A stretch of DNA of 64,000 nucleotides from Struthidea cinerea (lineage: Eukaryota; Chordata; Aves; Passeriformes; Corcoracidae). A program made the translations under genes and the position numbers. Below, piece after piece: positions 37,001-49,690 of the stretch (position 1 is its first letter; the number at the start of each line of letters is the position of its first letter). Below the pieces are notes generated by a model that saw only the letters and a list, made by a program, of their open reading frames with translations, had not been told where the DNA came from and did not search any database. Where the stretch lies: the NCBI GenBank assembly GCA_013397865.1, contig VZTI01002790.1, forward strand, positions 1,400,212-1,464,211. Reading direction: 5' to 3'.

Positions 37001-39024
37001 TTTAATTGATAAGAAGCATTTTGTCCTATCCTAAATTTGATTTAACTGCCAAGCAAATAGGTCTCCACGAATGTTTTGGTTAGGGTTTTTTTTCCCCTGG
37101 ACAGTGATTAATACAGATTTAAAAGCAATATTCATAAATTATTCGGCTCTTTTATGTTTCCTGCCAAGGATTTTGTGTTTATGTTTACATCACTACTCTT
37201 GTGGCTGTATTAATTGCGGGGGCTATACAACATCAGATGCGGAACAAATACACACGTCATGGATCTGCAGTTTACCAGATCCAGTGGAAAGGCAGGAAGC
37301 CTTCCTTTCGGTTACTCTTATTTTAAAGCAGAAGTAGAGGTGCTGCATATAATGTATATAAAAAGGGGACGATCAGCTCCATCTGGAAGGTCCAGCCCTT
37401 CAAGAATTTGCCTCCCAAGGACTTTCTGTGTTGAAAGTTCCACATTTCCTAACATTCAGAGATCTCTGCAGAAACACTTTTGTTTGTTGCCTTTAGTGGA
37501 TCTAGTCATAAAAATAAAAATAAAAGTGTGGGTTTATGACAATTATAATGTGACAAACATTTGGCAAATCTCTTGGAAAACTGTCTCTGTTTGTGTCTTA
37601 TATAGACCAGCACTCCTCAGTAAGAGCAGAACACCCCAGCAGAGATGACAGAAAATAAAATTTTAGAGGTTGTCCCAACCCAAGCTAGTGTGACTTGCTA
37701 CAGGTACCTGAATACTTTTGAGGCAACCCTCTGTAGGTTACAGCTTCTGTAAATGAAGAATATAATGAAGGATTACCAGGACCAGATGAAATATTTCTAC
37801 CAGTTATGCAACATGGATGTATTAGGGTCAGTCCCACATGCCCTAATATAGCAACCCCCTTAAACATCTGCATACATTCAAGTCCAAGTATATTTTTGCA
37901 ACTGTAATTGGGTACAGAGCAGAATAATTGAAAAATTACTCACAGATAAAATGCATTTGACAAATTACAAATGGGTATCCATAAGCAAGCTACTAGATTT
38001 CTGTTTTGGATCATGAAGTTCAACATCCCGTAACACATTGTTTTAGGCTGCTGCATACCTGACCCATAATATAGATAATAAGGAGAGTTAAGAAAGACTT
38101 CCTGCTATATTTACATTTATTCTTCACTTTAAAATTTGCAGTCAGCGCTATTGATGAGAAATGGACTTGTGGCAGCTGTGTTACAATCCTGAGTGAATAC
38201 AAAATATTTGAGCCAGACAGGGAAGCAGGCAAGGGGCACAAGAAGCCTCCTTGTGCCTTGCTCTACCTGATAAGTACAATGACAGGTTTTATCAGCTCTA
38301 AATCTTACTGGATGTTCATTTTGAACCTAAATTTGACAAGTTTTTAAGATACCGTGAACTAAATAGTTTGAAATGGCACTTTATCTTCTGGCTGTGTTTT
38401 TGAGCTCAAGTACAGTGGTTGCCATGCTTCATGCTGAAGTCAGGGCTGCCAGCAAATGTGAGTGTGATCTCAGCACACCTGCCAGATGAGATCTCTCAGG
38501 TTACTTTACACAAAAAGACACTCAGATTTTGAATCTCAAATAGCCTGAAGCAGGAGATTTTCTTGAACATGAGCTGGGATACAGAAGTCCAAGGCATGCA
38601 GCATCACAGCTTTAGGCACTTGTCTGTAGCAGGGAAAAGCAGGGCTGTGGGCACTCAGATGAAATAACATGTCAATAGCCAGCCCGACTGTTTCTTGGAG
38701 TCCTGCTCCACATGCCCTCCTGCTCCTGCTCCACAGAAATGAGGAGTTCTTGGTGTTTTTACAAGGTGGCATTTAGTCCTGTGTCTGGCCTCCTCTGGCA
38801 ATGTTTCCTGGCCAAGCATCAGTGACAACAGCTTCTTGTCAATGATCTTCAAGTAATGTCTTGAGTGTTCAGGATGTCACATTTGTGCACATCCCACATA
38901 TTTTATACTTAAATGTATCAAAATTAACTCCTTCTCCAGGAATGATCACTTAAAAGAATCACTAAGAGTAGAAGTGAAAATAACTAAGCAATGTTTTTGC
39001 GAGTCATTAATCCATATGAGCGGC

Positions 39025-39048
39025 ATAAATAAATAAATAAATAAATAA
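39025..39048. repeat. (AAAT)n microsatellite
   Basis: About six ATAA/AAAT units in intergenic DNA. Confidence 0.9.
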
Positions 39049-39133
39049 CATGGCAAAACCAAATATGGTAACAATAAATTGGTCTTTGTTGTAGTTTGTG
39101 CAAAGAGTAGGTACTCATTTGGTCTCAACACTA

Positions 39134-39173
39134 CTACTATGACACAGGCAATTCTACTATGACACAGGCAACT
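39134..39173. repeat. 20-bp tandem duplication
   Basis: Two adjacent copies of a 20-bp unit beginning CTACTATGACACAGG lie at 39134-39153 and 39154-39173, differing at one base near the end. It is a recent small duplication, likely from replication slippage. Confidence 0.9.
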
Positions 39174-42100
39174 ATTTATAGCCTCATTTATTATGGGCAA
39201 TATGTAGTGCAGATATGATGAGTTCTTTACCAAGGTCAAGGATTAAGTAGGGAAGGAAGTTGCATGTAGGGCCATCTTGACACCTTTATGTGAGAACTTG
39301 TGATTTCCGTATGATTTGGTCAGTGTCTCTGTTAGTGAATTAAGAGTGAGATTTTTCAAGCCTCCATAAGACACTAGTTGCAATTAAAACTATGCCTTCC
39401 AGTTCCTTTTGTCCACTTGGGAAACCTAAGGCATTTTATTTTTATTGGCTTTGCAGTATTTCCAGCTATAGACTGATGGCAACTAGTGAAAAAACAAAAT
39501 GCAAAACAAACTAGCAAAACCAAAGCAAACAGAAAAAAAAGACAATTCCTGCTTCCAGCAGCAGCACAGAGCTAATCCCTGCAGTGGGCATTTGTAACAG
39601 CCAAAGCAATGAGGGCTTCCACATATTTTAAACTATTTCACAACCTTTACTGATTTCTAATGAGGCTGAATTAGCACCTTCCTTATTTTCTAGGGGCTGC
39701 ATCTTAGCATCAAGGTTGTCGGAGAGATGGGGAGAATGAAATCATGTAGCTGTGCACAGAGAAAGAGCAGCCTCCGAAACTGCTCACGCTTGGCTGGAGT
39801 TCACAGAGCATAAGCCAATTTGTGCGCCCACAGAGCAGTTCATTTCTTGGCAGCTGAATCGGAATAAAGCTCCAAGGCTACAGCGGCCCACAGCCTGCTG
39901 TGACTCGGTGACCACAGAGCCTAATTTGTGCTGGATAAAGCCCTAAAGAGATTAACTGACTCATAACATATGCTACTTTACCTTCTACAAATGAACCTCA
40001 AATACAGTGCCATGTTTCTGATCCCTCTCTAAATTTTGCAAATACCCCACCACTTAGTCACAGATATAGGGGAACCTGAGGAAGAAAAAAAAGTTATCAT
40101 TCCTACATTTTTTACAAACACTTCAAAAGACTATATGCTTTCTCTGCCAGGAATGTGACATTTCACATTAAGGAATCTATAAAAAATGCATACATTCATT
40201 TTAGGAAACCTCTGAGCAGCAGCAGTGCAGGTGTCTTACCTGCGGCACAGCCACGTAGGAGAGGCTGCTACATCCAATGTTGAGTTTAGCCAGGGATGGC
40301 CACATATAATCTGTAAAAGTCACTGAATCTTTTCAGTCTCCCCAGGCCCACAAAGAGCTCCTTGGAGATGGTCAGCAGCTTAAAAGACAGACCCTCAGGA
40401 GCAGGAGTGCCAGCCGACAGAGTCAGGGTGTTTCTAAACCAGACTGGTGAGTGTTTGCACTGTGGAGCAGATACACTCTGTGGTTCAGTAGTTCCTGACT
40501 CCACACCACGGAGCTGGCTGGGATGAGTTATTCTTCCCTGGTAGCCCACATACAAAAATATTACACTGGGGACAAGGTGCTGTTATTTGCCCAGATGTCA
40601 TTCCAACATGGAATTTGAACGTGGGCCCAGGGCCATGCAGTACATACAGCATACAAGACTGCTAGGCTCAATTCATTTCCATGTCATGAAACCCTATCTT
40701 CCCAAAGGATTCAGATGAGGGCAGCTGGGATGGTCACATGTACAGGTCATCTTCCACAAAAGCAGTGATCTGACATTATTGGTCTAACATGTCATAAATC
40801 CTTTTGAAAACCCAACCCCACTGAACTGAAAGGCATTTATTATCAGTGATTTCAAATACAGCTAACTTCATTAAATTCAAGGCATTCCATCCTATCGAAG
40901 TAACAACGCATATCAGTTCAAACAGCCATTTTAAATGAGCTAATAAATACTGGATCAAATAAATGATGTTGCTGATTAACAGCTCTACATTTTTAGCCTG
41001 CTTTATTGTCATAACTTAAAGCCAAATATATCTGCAGACTTTAGGAGCAGTGTCCAGAGGAAGGTTAAATAGGACTGAATCTGTATTAAATAGCATCTTA
41101 GAAAGGTTTTTGGCTCTTGTAAGATAGTTCAGACCTCATACACTAAAAGCTCTCTGTGTCTCCTCAAAACTGGAAACACCATGGTTTTAAAGTTAACAGT
41201 TAGGATTCTTCCTGGTGTCTTTTTTCCTGAGATTTTCTGGGCGCCCTTAAAAATCACATCATCCAAATCCAAGTGAGAACTGAAAACCTAACACTTTCAG
41301 TGCCTTTTAACAAGCATAGTCTTACACTGCTGTTCTCAGCAGATATATGTCAAGAAATTGAATTACTGCCTTTTACCTTCTAGGCATTCACTCCAAAGAC
41401 TGAGCAAAGCGTGTCAGCTTTCATGATGCAATTGCACTCGCTTTGGGGTTGTGACCATGGCCAGTGGCTGAGGGTGAGCTGATGAGCAGGAACTCATGCT
41501 GAAGTACAGCAGTTGCCAGTTATTGTGTGAATAGAGTCTAAAGTCCAGCTTAGTGAAGTTCCCAGTATCGATGGATTTAAGGGGGCAAATTCAACACCAT
41601 ATTTTACCAGTGTGCTTCCAGGATGATCCAAACCCTCAGTTAATGTTCTGTCATAGATCAAACTTGACAGAACAAACAGACAACAAGTGTGCACAGGCTG
41701 CACATTTTTACACTAACAAAACTGTTTGATTTTTATGTCTGGAATCTTCTTGATTTTTATATTCATTCCTGTCCTAAAATGCATAGTGGGCTGAGCAGAT
41801 CAAGTCCTTACCATAACTGATTAACTGGGGATCTTCTTCCTCTCCCTTTTCTTTCCAAACTTCTCCTGACAATGAAGGTAGATCTTGCAGCCACCAGAAA
41901 AACGAAGGTCAGAAGGTGTCAAACTGGTAAGATGTGTAAAACTGAGTTATTTATGCAAGTGAAAGAAGTGCAGAAGTTTCTCCCCCCCAAGCACAGACCC
42001 TGTGCTCCCCAACCTGTTACATGCACATATTGAGTCTAGGCCCAAGTGAACAAGTCAATTCCTGAAAGACCATAAAACTGGCACAGGCCCATTGGACTCA

Positions 42101-42200
42101 GTAGAACTACGCAGCCAAGGATGCTTATTTAGCTCAAGGGGGAATGATATGATTTTAATCTAGGAGGATTTGAGTGTTAGAAACTCTCCAGTAAAAACCT

Positions 42201-42342
42201 AAGGAAAAGAAAAAGGAGGGAGGGGAGGAAAAGAAGGGAAGACAGGAAGGCAGGAAGAGGAAGAAAGAGAAAGGAAAAGAAAAAGGAGGGAGGGGAGGAA
42301 AAGAAGGGAAGACAGGAAGGCAGGAAGAGGAAGAAAGAGAAA
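42201..42342. repeat. Purine-rich 70-bp tandem repeat next to assembly gap
   Basis: Two base-for-base identical 70-bp copies lie at 42201-42270 and 42271-42340, rich in GGAAA/GGAGG units. The first two bases of a third copy come just before the N run. The repeat could be a real minisatellite or an assembly duplication at the gap edge. Confidence 0.9.
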
Positions 42343-42562
42343 NNNNNNNNNNNNNNNNNNNNNNNNNNNNNNNNNNNNNNNNNNNNNNNNNNNNNNNNNN
42401 NNNNNNNNNNNNNNNNNNNNNNNNNNNNNNNNNNNNNNNNNNNNNNNNNNNNNNNNNNNNNNNNNNNNNNNNNNNNNNNNNNNNNNNNNNNNNNNNNNNN
42501 NNNNNNNNNNNNNNNNNNNNNNNNNNNNNNNNNNNNNNNNNNNNNNNNNNNNNNNNNNNNNN
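42343..42562. other. Assembly gap (220 N)
   Basis: The sequence is undetermined. Simple purine repeats on both sides suggest the gap is an unresolved GA-rich satellite, so its true length may differ. The open frame reported across it on the minus strand is not real. Confidence 1.
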
Positions 42563-42563
42563 A

Positions 42564-42638
<75 letters not shown>
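42563..42638. repeat. (AAAG)n microsatellite
   Basis: About 19 perfect AAAG units directly follow the assembly gap. It is likely to be polymorphic in length. Confidence 0.97.
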
Positions 42639-42640
<2 letters not shown>

Positions 42641-43654
42641 TGTAAATATCACTGTCAGAAGACTAGAAGCAGCTGCTGTCTCTGGCAGACATATTTCCTT
42701 CAATCAGAGAGCTGTGGATATTTAGAAATAACCCACATTTACTATGTATTTAACTACAAGCTTTCCATTTGTTTGGAGGCAATCAGGGATTTATACTCAA
42801 ACAAGGACTTTTATCAACCAGGTTTTGTTCAGAAAGCACCATTTTCCTGTGTCACTGGCACGTGAATGCCAGGATGCCACATGGAGCACAGGCAATCCAT
42901 GCTGGGGAGACGGCTTCTGATTTCAGAGCTTTTGGTCACACAGTCCTGGAGGTAAATGAAGATGTTTTCAGAATGTGCCTTTCTCCAGGAACCTAAATGC
43001 TTTCATTACCCAGGCTGAAGAGATGGAGATGACCTTGTGCTTTGGATGTGGTAGTTGTTAAACCATGGCACCTGGCAGCCGTTCCCAGTGATAACTTGTC
43101 GGAATTCCTGCACACAGCATTTCCTGAGGGGAGTTTCGCCATCTGCCATAAACTCACAGGGGATGCCAATCAGGCCAGGGACTCTGAGCCCATCCTGTGT
43201 CCTCCTTAATAAGAACACTGAAAGGCTGTAATTTTTGCCTTACTAACTCTGTCACATTTCCTCCCTATTTGATTGATTTCTTTTCTTTTCAGCTCTTCCC
43301 TCTGTTCCCTATATAAATGCCTTTGTTTTTTTTCATATAGCACACATGCATGCTAGCATTTTAATTCCAGTGTTTAAGGCCTTAAATAATATAGTACTGC
43401 TGCTGTCTACTTGCAAGACTGTCCATGGTCTCTTACTGTGTCACGACTGTAAATATCAGTTGCAAGGAGAATGTAACATGATAGAATGTAATTACATGTC
43501 TTGGAAGCTTGCCCAGATTGCCAGCACCTGCATTTCCAAAGGAAAAAAAAAGAAAAAAGAAAGACATTGGAAAATCTATACCTTGGTGTGGACAGTACTT
43601 TTTGCTAGTCTTCAACCTGCCTCAGGGCTTTCCTTTGCAAGTCTTAAGGCTGCT
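42639..43654. other. Intergenic, no gene seen
   Basis: About 1 kb between the microsatellite and the next CR1 piece. Frames at 42769-42996 and 43346-43690 show no recognisable domain. An A/G run lies near 43541-43562. Confidence 0.55.
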
Positions 43655-43795
43655 TCAAGAATGTTCAAGATCAGGTTGGAGTGGCTCTGAGCAATCTGAT
43701 GTAGCTGGAGGTGTCCCTGCTCACTGCAGGGGGTCACACTAAAAGAGCTTCAGAGGTGCCTCCCAACCCTAACCATCCTGTGGCCATGGTTCTGT
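43655..43795 (+). mobile_element. CR1 LINE 3' fragment, diverged
   Basis: Sense orientation. It carries TTCAAGATCAGGTTGGAGTG, GGAGGTGTCCCTGCTCACTG and a tail CATCCTGTGGCCATGGTTCTG. The octamer tail is corrupted, so the copy is fairly old. Confidence 0.75.
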
Positions 43796-46700
43796 GTGCC
43801 TGCTAGTCCCAGCCTCGCTGGAAGGAGGCTGTGTGCACTTCGCAGAACTGCTCTGTGCCATGGATACCATTGTCTGTGACGTCTCACAGTGAGACCAGGA
43901 GAAAACTGCAAATCCCTGTGATGATAAGTGGAGGAAAAGGGCCTGATGATCTTCTCGATTTAGGATAAATGAAGTGTTAATAGATAATTTTTTGTACAAA
44001 ACTAGTGGAAGACATTTGCTTTCCAAAATAGATCATTTCACTGATCTGTATTAGGGTGTATCTCCATCAGAATACAAGGAACAGGCAACCAGGCACAGAG
44101 AAAGGCAAATATCTTTTATACTGGTTTTGCCTTATAGGGATAACTCAGGATAAAATTATATCCTGAGACACCATAATGTGGAACTGCACTGTCAGGCTCC
44201 TGAAGATCACCTCAAGATAATATGAGACAGATTTTCGAAAGGGACTGAAAACATTCCCTCAGCAAAAACCACTCTTGTTTTTAAATTAGTCAACTGAAAA
44301 TCTGCTTCCTCAAATGATTACACACATCAGAAAACTGTGTTCCTATTGAAAAAGATCACCATTTTGTTTATAATTCCAAAAAATATGTGCATATAGGCCT
44401 GCTATTTCTGTGTGTAGCACTATGATAAATCCCCATGATAAATCCACGGATGAAAATAGCAGTTCAGAATTTGCTAAAACACTGTGGTACTATGGAACAC
44501 TTTCAGAAGTGTGGATTTGTTTTCCACCTTTTTCCCCAATAATAAATGTTAGACTCAGCAGTAAGGGCTTATAACACAGCCACACTAGTACTGCAAAGTG
44601 TAGGATTTATTACCCAGATCTGCAGAACATAAATTTTCCAAGGGCTGTAATTGTATAAAATGCTACATGAATCCAACAATGTGAAGAAATCTATTTTCAG
44701 GGCAAAATTTTTCCAGTTATCAGGGACTCAGCCTTTGGCTGGGAATTAAAAACACTACAGAACTGAGGTGCTCAAGAGCTTGTTGGAACTGGCACATGTC
44801 TTTTGTTAACTAGACACAGATCCCTCTCAGACACTTGGGAAGACCTCTCCCATTGTCTGAACTGGTCAGTTCTGGGACGTCTCTGGTACCAGCACGGGTG
44901 TCATCAGAACAGATAGTCTAGCTTAGGGTAAGTAAAAATATTAGACCTCATAGAGGTAAGCAGGGGTTCATAGGAAAAAAGTGGCCTGCCTGAAGTGTTT
45001 TCATATCCTAATGGTTCTGAAGTATTATCAAGTCTACCACAAGGCTTCCCAACACCTAAATAGCTTCAAGCAGATAGCTGTTTAGCTTAAAACAAGGCCA
45101 TACTTCCAGATCAGCTTCAAGAAAATGTCAACAATTCATACTGAGTTCATATCAGTGGACGAAACTCTTCACGAATTGCTGTTCCACCCCTTCCATATAC
45201 TGGCTCTGTGCTGGCTTCACAAGGAACAAGCAAATTTTGCTGTTCTTCTCTCACCCCCAATCATTAGTGCCATTTGTTGTGATTATTAATATTGTGCGGG
45301 TGAAATCCACTGGAAATAACCTCAGACTTGTAGGTAGTCAATGGTTTCTCCAGGTCAGTGTTGAATCTACCTAGGAAAACCCAATTACAGCTTTAAAAGT
45401 TCACCACCTGTGTTCATAGAGTGCATGAACATGTTGTGGAATATCTCAAAAAAACCTAACCCCCCTCACCAGAATCATCATGGCCATCATCAGTAATTTG
45501 CTGTAGCAGGGGAGTAACCTCTATTTTTAAGACTGATTTAGGTATCTGAAAAAAGGTGCTTCAGGTCACCCCTCTGTATCACCCATTTTTTTGGCTCTTG
45601 CATGTGCTTCTCTGAGTAACACTGGAGCCAAATGCCTAAAGAAAGCCAGAGATGGTTGTGGTCATGCTCAACAATGTATAAATAATTTTAAAGAAAAAGC
45701 TAAAGTAAATCTTTAGAAAAAGTGGTCGTAAGCCATGCATTCAGCTTCCATCATGTGCTTCCAGCGCTTTCTCTTTGTTTTCTCAAAACGGTGCATGCAG
45801 GATTGTCCCACCTCCCAGAAAGGTCTTGGCAATAAATGCATTTAGGTGCAAGATGTGGATGAAGTAGCACAACAGAAACCACTTTATACTCTCATACATG
45901 AATGCTTGCATACTTACAGTTTGTAGACAAACATAACGTAACAACTCCAAAATACTTACTCTTTAAAATGACTCGTTGCTTTTTTTTTTTTATACCAATT
46001 TCATAGTTTTCTGAAGCCTAGTTCATGAGATTTAGAAGTGATTGCTCTGTAGCTTGAAGCAATCTTCAGATATCTCCCACCAGTTCTTTACACCAGATAA
46101 ACCTCTAGTGGAATCTTATCACTGAACTTTCAAAGGATATTAAAATCCGCTTTTGTGTTCTTTCTTTCTTCTTTTTTTTTTTTTTCAGTAATTTTATTTT
46201 ACCATTTACCATTTGCACATTTGTGATTCTAAAAAGGCCTGTTTGGTACTTTCCCCTTAGAAGCTGTGCTTTTTTTCCCTTCATAGATACTATTTGCAAA
46301 GCTTATATTTGTCACTCTAACAAAGCAGAGCTGAATGAGCTATTTAGCCATGTAATAAATGAATGAAGCAAGAGGACCAATTGAATTGGTGCTATTATTT
46401 CAACAAAATCCTTTCAGCAATTGTCTTTCTCTTCACAGAGACCTTCATGGCATTATTTCACTAAATGACACCATGAATGTAATTACTTTGATTCAGAGTG
46501 TTGAAATCACACAGGTAACAAATTACACTGCCCCCTGATGAGTAATAATTCAATTATTCAGTGGTCTTATAACAGTTTGAAATAGCCTATTCTCATTTCA
46601 CAAACATCATATTTACTGCTGGAAATAAACCATTTCTCCAAACTGAAATATTAGATCTATATATCTTAGCACATGTAAGCTCCCAAATGGATCACTGCAT

Positions 46701-48768
46701 AACTGCATATCTTGGGTGTTTTTAGTATTAAAGGGTCTGCAGAGAAGCTGAGCCTCTTGGGTTACTCTGTCTCAGCAGATGTGTACATATATTTTGTCTA
46801 TTTACTACCTGGTGAATCAAGAGTTGATTATATAAGTATCGAGCAGCAACTGTGCACAGAGCGAAGTTTGAGAGATCTCAGTGACACCAGCGCTGCTGGC
46901 ATTCATCCCAAACCGAAAGCAGAAGCTAAATGTGCATCCAAAGAGACATTCCCTGGACATGACTCTTCTCTGCTGTGCTCCAGCACAAATGAAGCAAACA
47001 ACACTGCTAACAGGATAAAACAGGAGTGAAGAGGGGAAGAACAACCCTGCTTGCTGAAAGGTCAGTTAAAAGTGAGACTTTTGGGGTGAAATATGTAAAG
47101 CCCAGTGAGATATTCAAATACACGAAATGCAAAACTCCTAATTATGCCATCTCCAAATCATATTTAGACATTCAGGGACCTGTGAAGATCCCACAGACAT
47201 GTCTATCTTCACCTTTATGTGCCTAGATACTTTTAAAAACTCTAGGTGTTTTAATCTATTGTGATGTGATTTATACAACTCGTATTTAGCTCAGCAGTGC
47301 AGCATTCCTCCAGGCTGTCAGCAGGAGGTATCAGCAAGGAATTTCCAAACCATAATTGCTGGGTTTGGTCCTAAATAAAAGTAGCAGCAGATGTGCAGCC
47401 CCTTTTCTATCTGGTACAGGATGTGGCAGATACAGATTCCATTTCTGGATTTCCTTGGAGATGTCCAAACTTTTGCTTCCTTGGGGACTGCCTTGACACC
47501 CAGCTTATAAGTGAATTGATGGGATAGCTTTCAGTCTTTCCCATGGAGGCTGTGCCTTTATATAGGAAATATTTAAAGATGTGTTAATCTTTAAGAGAAA
47601 GATGTGCTCCACAAGTTCTCAGCTGAGAGTCAGCATACACCACTGAGAGTGGAGGGGGCAGAGGGCTGTCTGCCAGTCACTTCTATTAAATTACTTTTAC
47701 AAGAAGGAGGTGATTTTCCTCTCAGGTGACGACTTAGTCCCTAGGCAATGGAATCATTCTGTCTCTGTCAAACAATTTCCTCAACCAGAACTAAAGTCTG
47801 GTATTGTAGTATATTTTTTTCCAGTTGAGTTTGTTTTAAAGCAACAGTCATTTAGATGGTTTTATAAAAGTCAATGTCACAATGTGGATGTAAAAAATAC
47901 CAGTTTACAACTTGCAATAGCTAAATTCTACTAAGGAAATCTACCAAAACTTTGCAATAAATTGCCACAAAGTTATAATAAGATGAGGGATGAATCCCTC
48001 AAGCGAAAATGGGAAAATGAAAACAGATGAAGAAGAAAATTAAGCTGATTTTCCACCAAGACTCAATGCTGCTCACCAGTGTTCAGACACACATCTCTGT
48101 AAGTCTTAAAAAAAAATCTTCAAGATTGTGAACATGCATAAGCACTATATCTGTCTCCATATAGAAATGCAAATCCATGTGCAAGGAAGGGTAATCAAAG
48201 ACCTAAACTTTTTAATGTATTTTTCAGATGAACAGAATTTCTGGTGGCCTCGTGTTTCCAGTGCTAATGCCAATCATCTCTAAAAGTCTGGTCATGTACT
48301 TTAATATTTACAACTCTGACAACCCTTTCTTGTATGATGATTTGTAGGCCAAGATCTCAGTACAAGTTTATCCTGAAATGAAATTTAGTTACCCTGATAA
48401 CACAGCTATGAAGTTCACAAATTTTGTTAATAATTAAAAAAGAGCAAAGTGAATAATGAAGGTTTCAAAACACCAGATTACTGCAATTAGCAGCATGGAA
48501 GAGAGTGGAAAAATCAGTCAAAACTGAGAAGCACCACTGTAATGCTTCACATTCTTATATTTAAGCATATTATATGTCTTTGTAGGATTAGAAACTAAAC
48601 ATCTACTATGATCTACCATGCCAAGACCTCTGTTTAGCGTAGAGATTTTCAAGTAGCACTCCTCTCTTATTAGGGAGGAAGAAACTAAGTCACTCCTCTA
48701 AAAATAAGCCCAAGGTTTAATCACTCCATTAAAGCCAATAGAAGAACTGAACTAGTGAAGCTGTGAAT
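43796..48768. other. Intergenic, no gene seen
   Basis: About 5 kb of AT-rich DNA. Poly-T runs lie at 45980-45990 and 46173-46186. A CTCF-like motif is at 46528-46541. Frames at 46712-47029 and 47026-47226 overlap and do not resemble known proteins. Confidence 0.55.
46528..46541 (-). promoter_or_regulatory. CTCF-like motif
   Basis: The minus strand reads TCATCAGGGGGCAG. Its core CAGGGGGCAG fits the CTCF consensus perfectly, with two mismatches in the outer part. It is opposite in orientation to the motifs at 18.7 and 25.4 kb. Prediction only. Confidence 0.3.
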
Positions 48769-49690
48769 TCATAGAATCACAGAATATTCTGAGTTGCAAG
48801 GGACCCATAAGGTGCATCAAAATCCAACTCCTGGCCCTGCACAAGACCAACCCCAAGAATCACACTCTGCCTGAGAGCATTGTCTAAACACTTCTTGAAC
48901 TCTGTCAGGCTTGGTGCTGTGAGCACTTCCCTGGGGAGCCTGTTCCAGTGCCCAACCGTCCTCTGGGTGAAGAATCTTTTCCTGATATCCAACCTAAACC
49001 TCCCCTGACACAGCTTCAGGCCATTCCCTGGGGTCCTGTCACTGGTCACCAGAGAGAAGAGATCAGTGCCTGTCCGTGTTCTTCCCCTCACGAGGAAGTT
49101 GCAGACTGTGATGAGGTCTCCCCTCAGTCTCCTCTTCTCCAAGCTGGACAGACCGAGTGCTCTCAGCCGCTCCTCATGTGGCTGCCCCATCCTTGTGGCC
49201 CTCCTTTGGATGCTTCCTAATAGTTTAATGCCTTTCTTCTATTGTGGCACCCAGAACTGCCCCCAGCACTCGAGGTGAGGCTGCCCCAGTGCAGAGCAGA
49301 GTGGGACAATCCCCTCCCTTGCCCAGCTGGCGATGCTGTGCCTGATGCCCCCAGGACACACCTGGCCCTCCTGGCTGCCAGGGCACTGCTGACTTGTATT
49401 CGGCTTGCCATCAACCAGAGCCCCCAGGTCCCTTTCTGTGGCACTGCTTTCCAATCTCTTGCTCCCCAGTTTGTACGGTTGCCCCATCCCAGCTGCAGAA
49501 TTGGGCATTTCACCTTGTTAAACTTCATATGGTTGGTGTCATCTTATCAAGGTCCCTCTGCAGGACCTCCCTGCCTTCAAGGGAGTCAACAACTCCTCCT
49601 TTTGTATCATCTGCAAACTTGCTTAGTATCCCTTCAAATCCTGTGTCCAAGTCACTAATGAAGATGTTGAAGAGAACTGGTCCCATCTAT
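48769..49690 (-). mobile_element. CR1 LINE, 5'-truncated (about 0.9 kb)
   Basis: Minus-strand CR1. On the plus strand it opens with TAGAATCACAGAATATTCTG and GGGACCCATAAGGTGCATC. It runs through CCTGTTCCAGTGCCCAACC, CACGAGGAAGTTGCAGACTG and CCTCCCTGCCTTCAAGGGAG to about 49690. It contains the ORF2 C-terminus and 3' untranslated region. It belongs to the same subfamily as the copy at 51508-52110. Confidence 0.93.
48777..49528 (-). pseudogene. CR1 ORF2 C-terminal remnant
   Basis: Read on the minus strand, a frame from 49528 starts [15 protein letters not shown]. It shifts by indels into frames carrying EGIVPLCSALGQPHLEC and then [16 protein letters not shown] plus [16 protein letters not shown]. 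These are conserved C-terminal CR1 pol blocks. The frames are broken, and the endonuclease and catalytic reverse-transcriptase core are absent. Not a host gene. Confidence 0.8.

Larger units (their letters stand above)
34050..42200. other. Intergenic, no gene seen
   Basis: About 8 kb with a poly-T run at 34593-34611, an (AAAT)n repeat at 39025-39048 and a 20-bp tandem duplication at 39134-39173. The frame at 40286-40555 (minus) and those near 37200-37650 (plus) show no known motif. No exon can be supported. Confidence 0.55.

Noticed and set aside
40240..40310. Possible minus-strand exon bounded by TTTTACAG and CAG|GTAAGA, with a frame reading KLNIGCSSLSYVAV
   Set aside because: The splice-like signals are good, but the segment is only 71 bp, matches no family I recognise and has no partner exons nearby. 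Chance occurrence is likely without RNA evidence.
42155..42703. Long minus-strand open frame of 182 codons
   Set aside because: It runs through 220 N and a GAAA microsatellite. The protein would be unknown residues plus serine/phenylalanine repeats, so it is an artefact.
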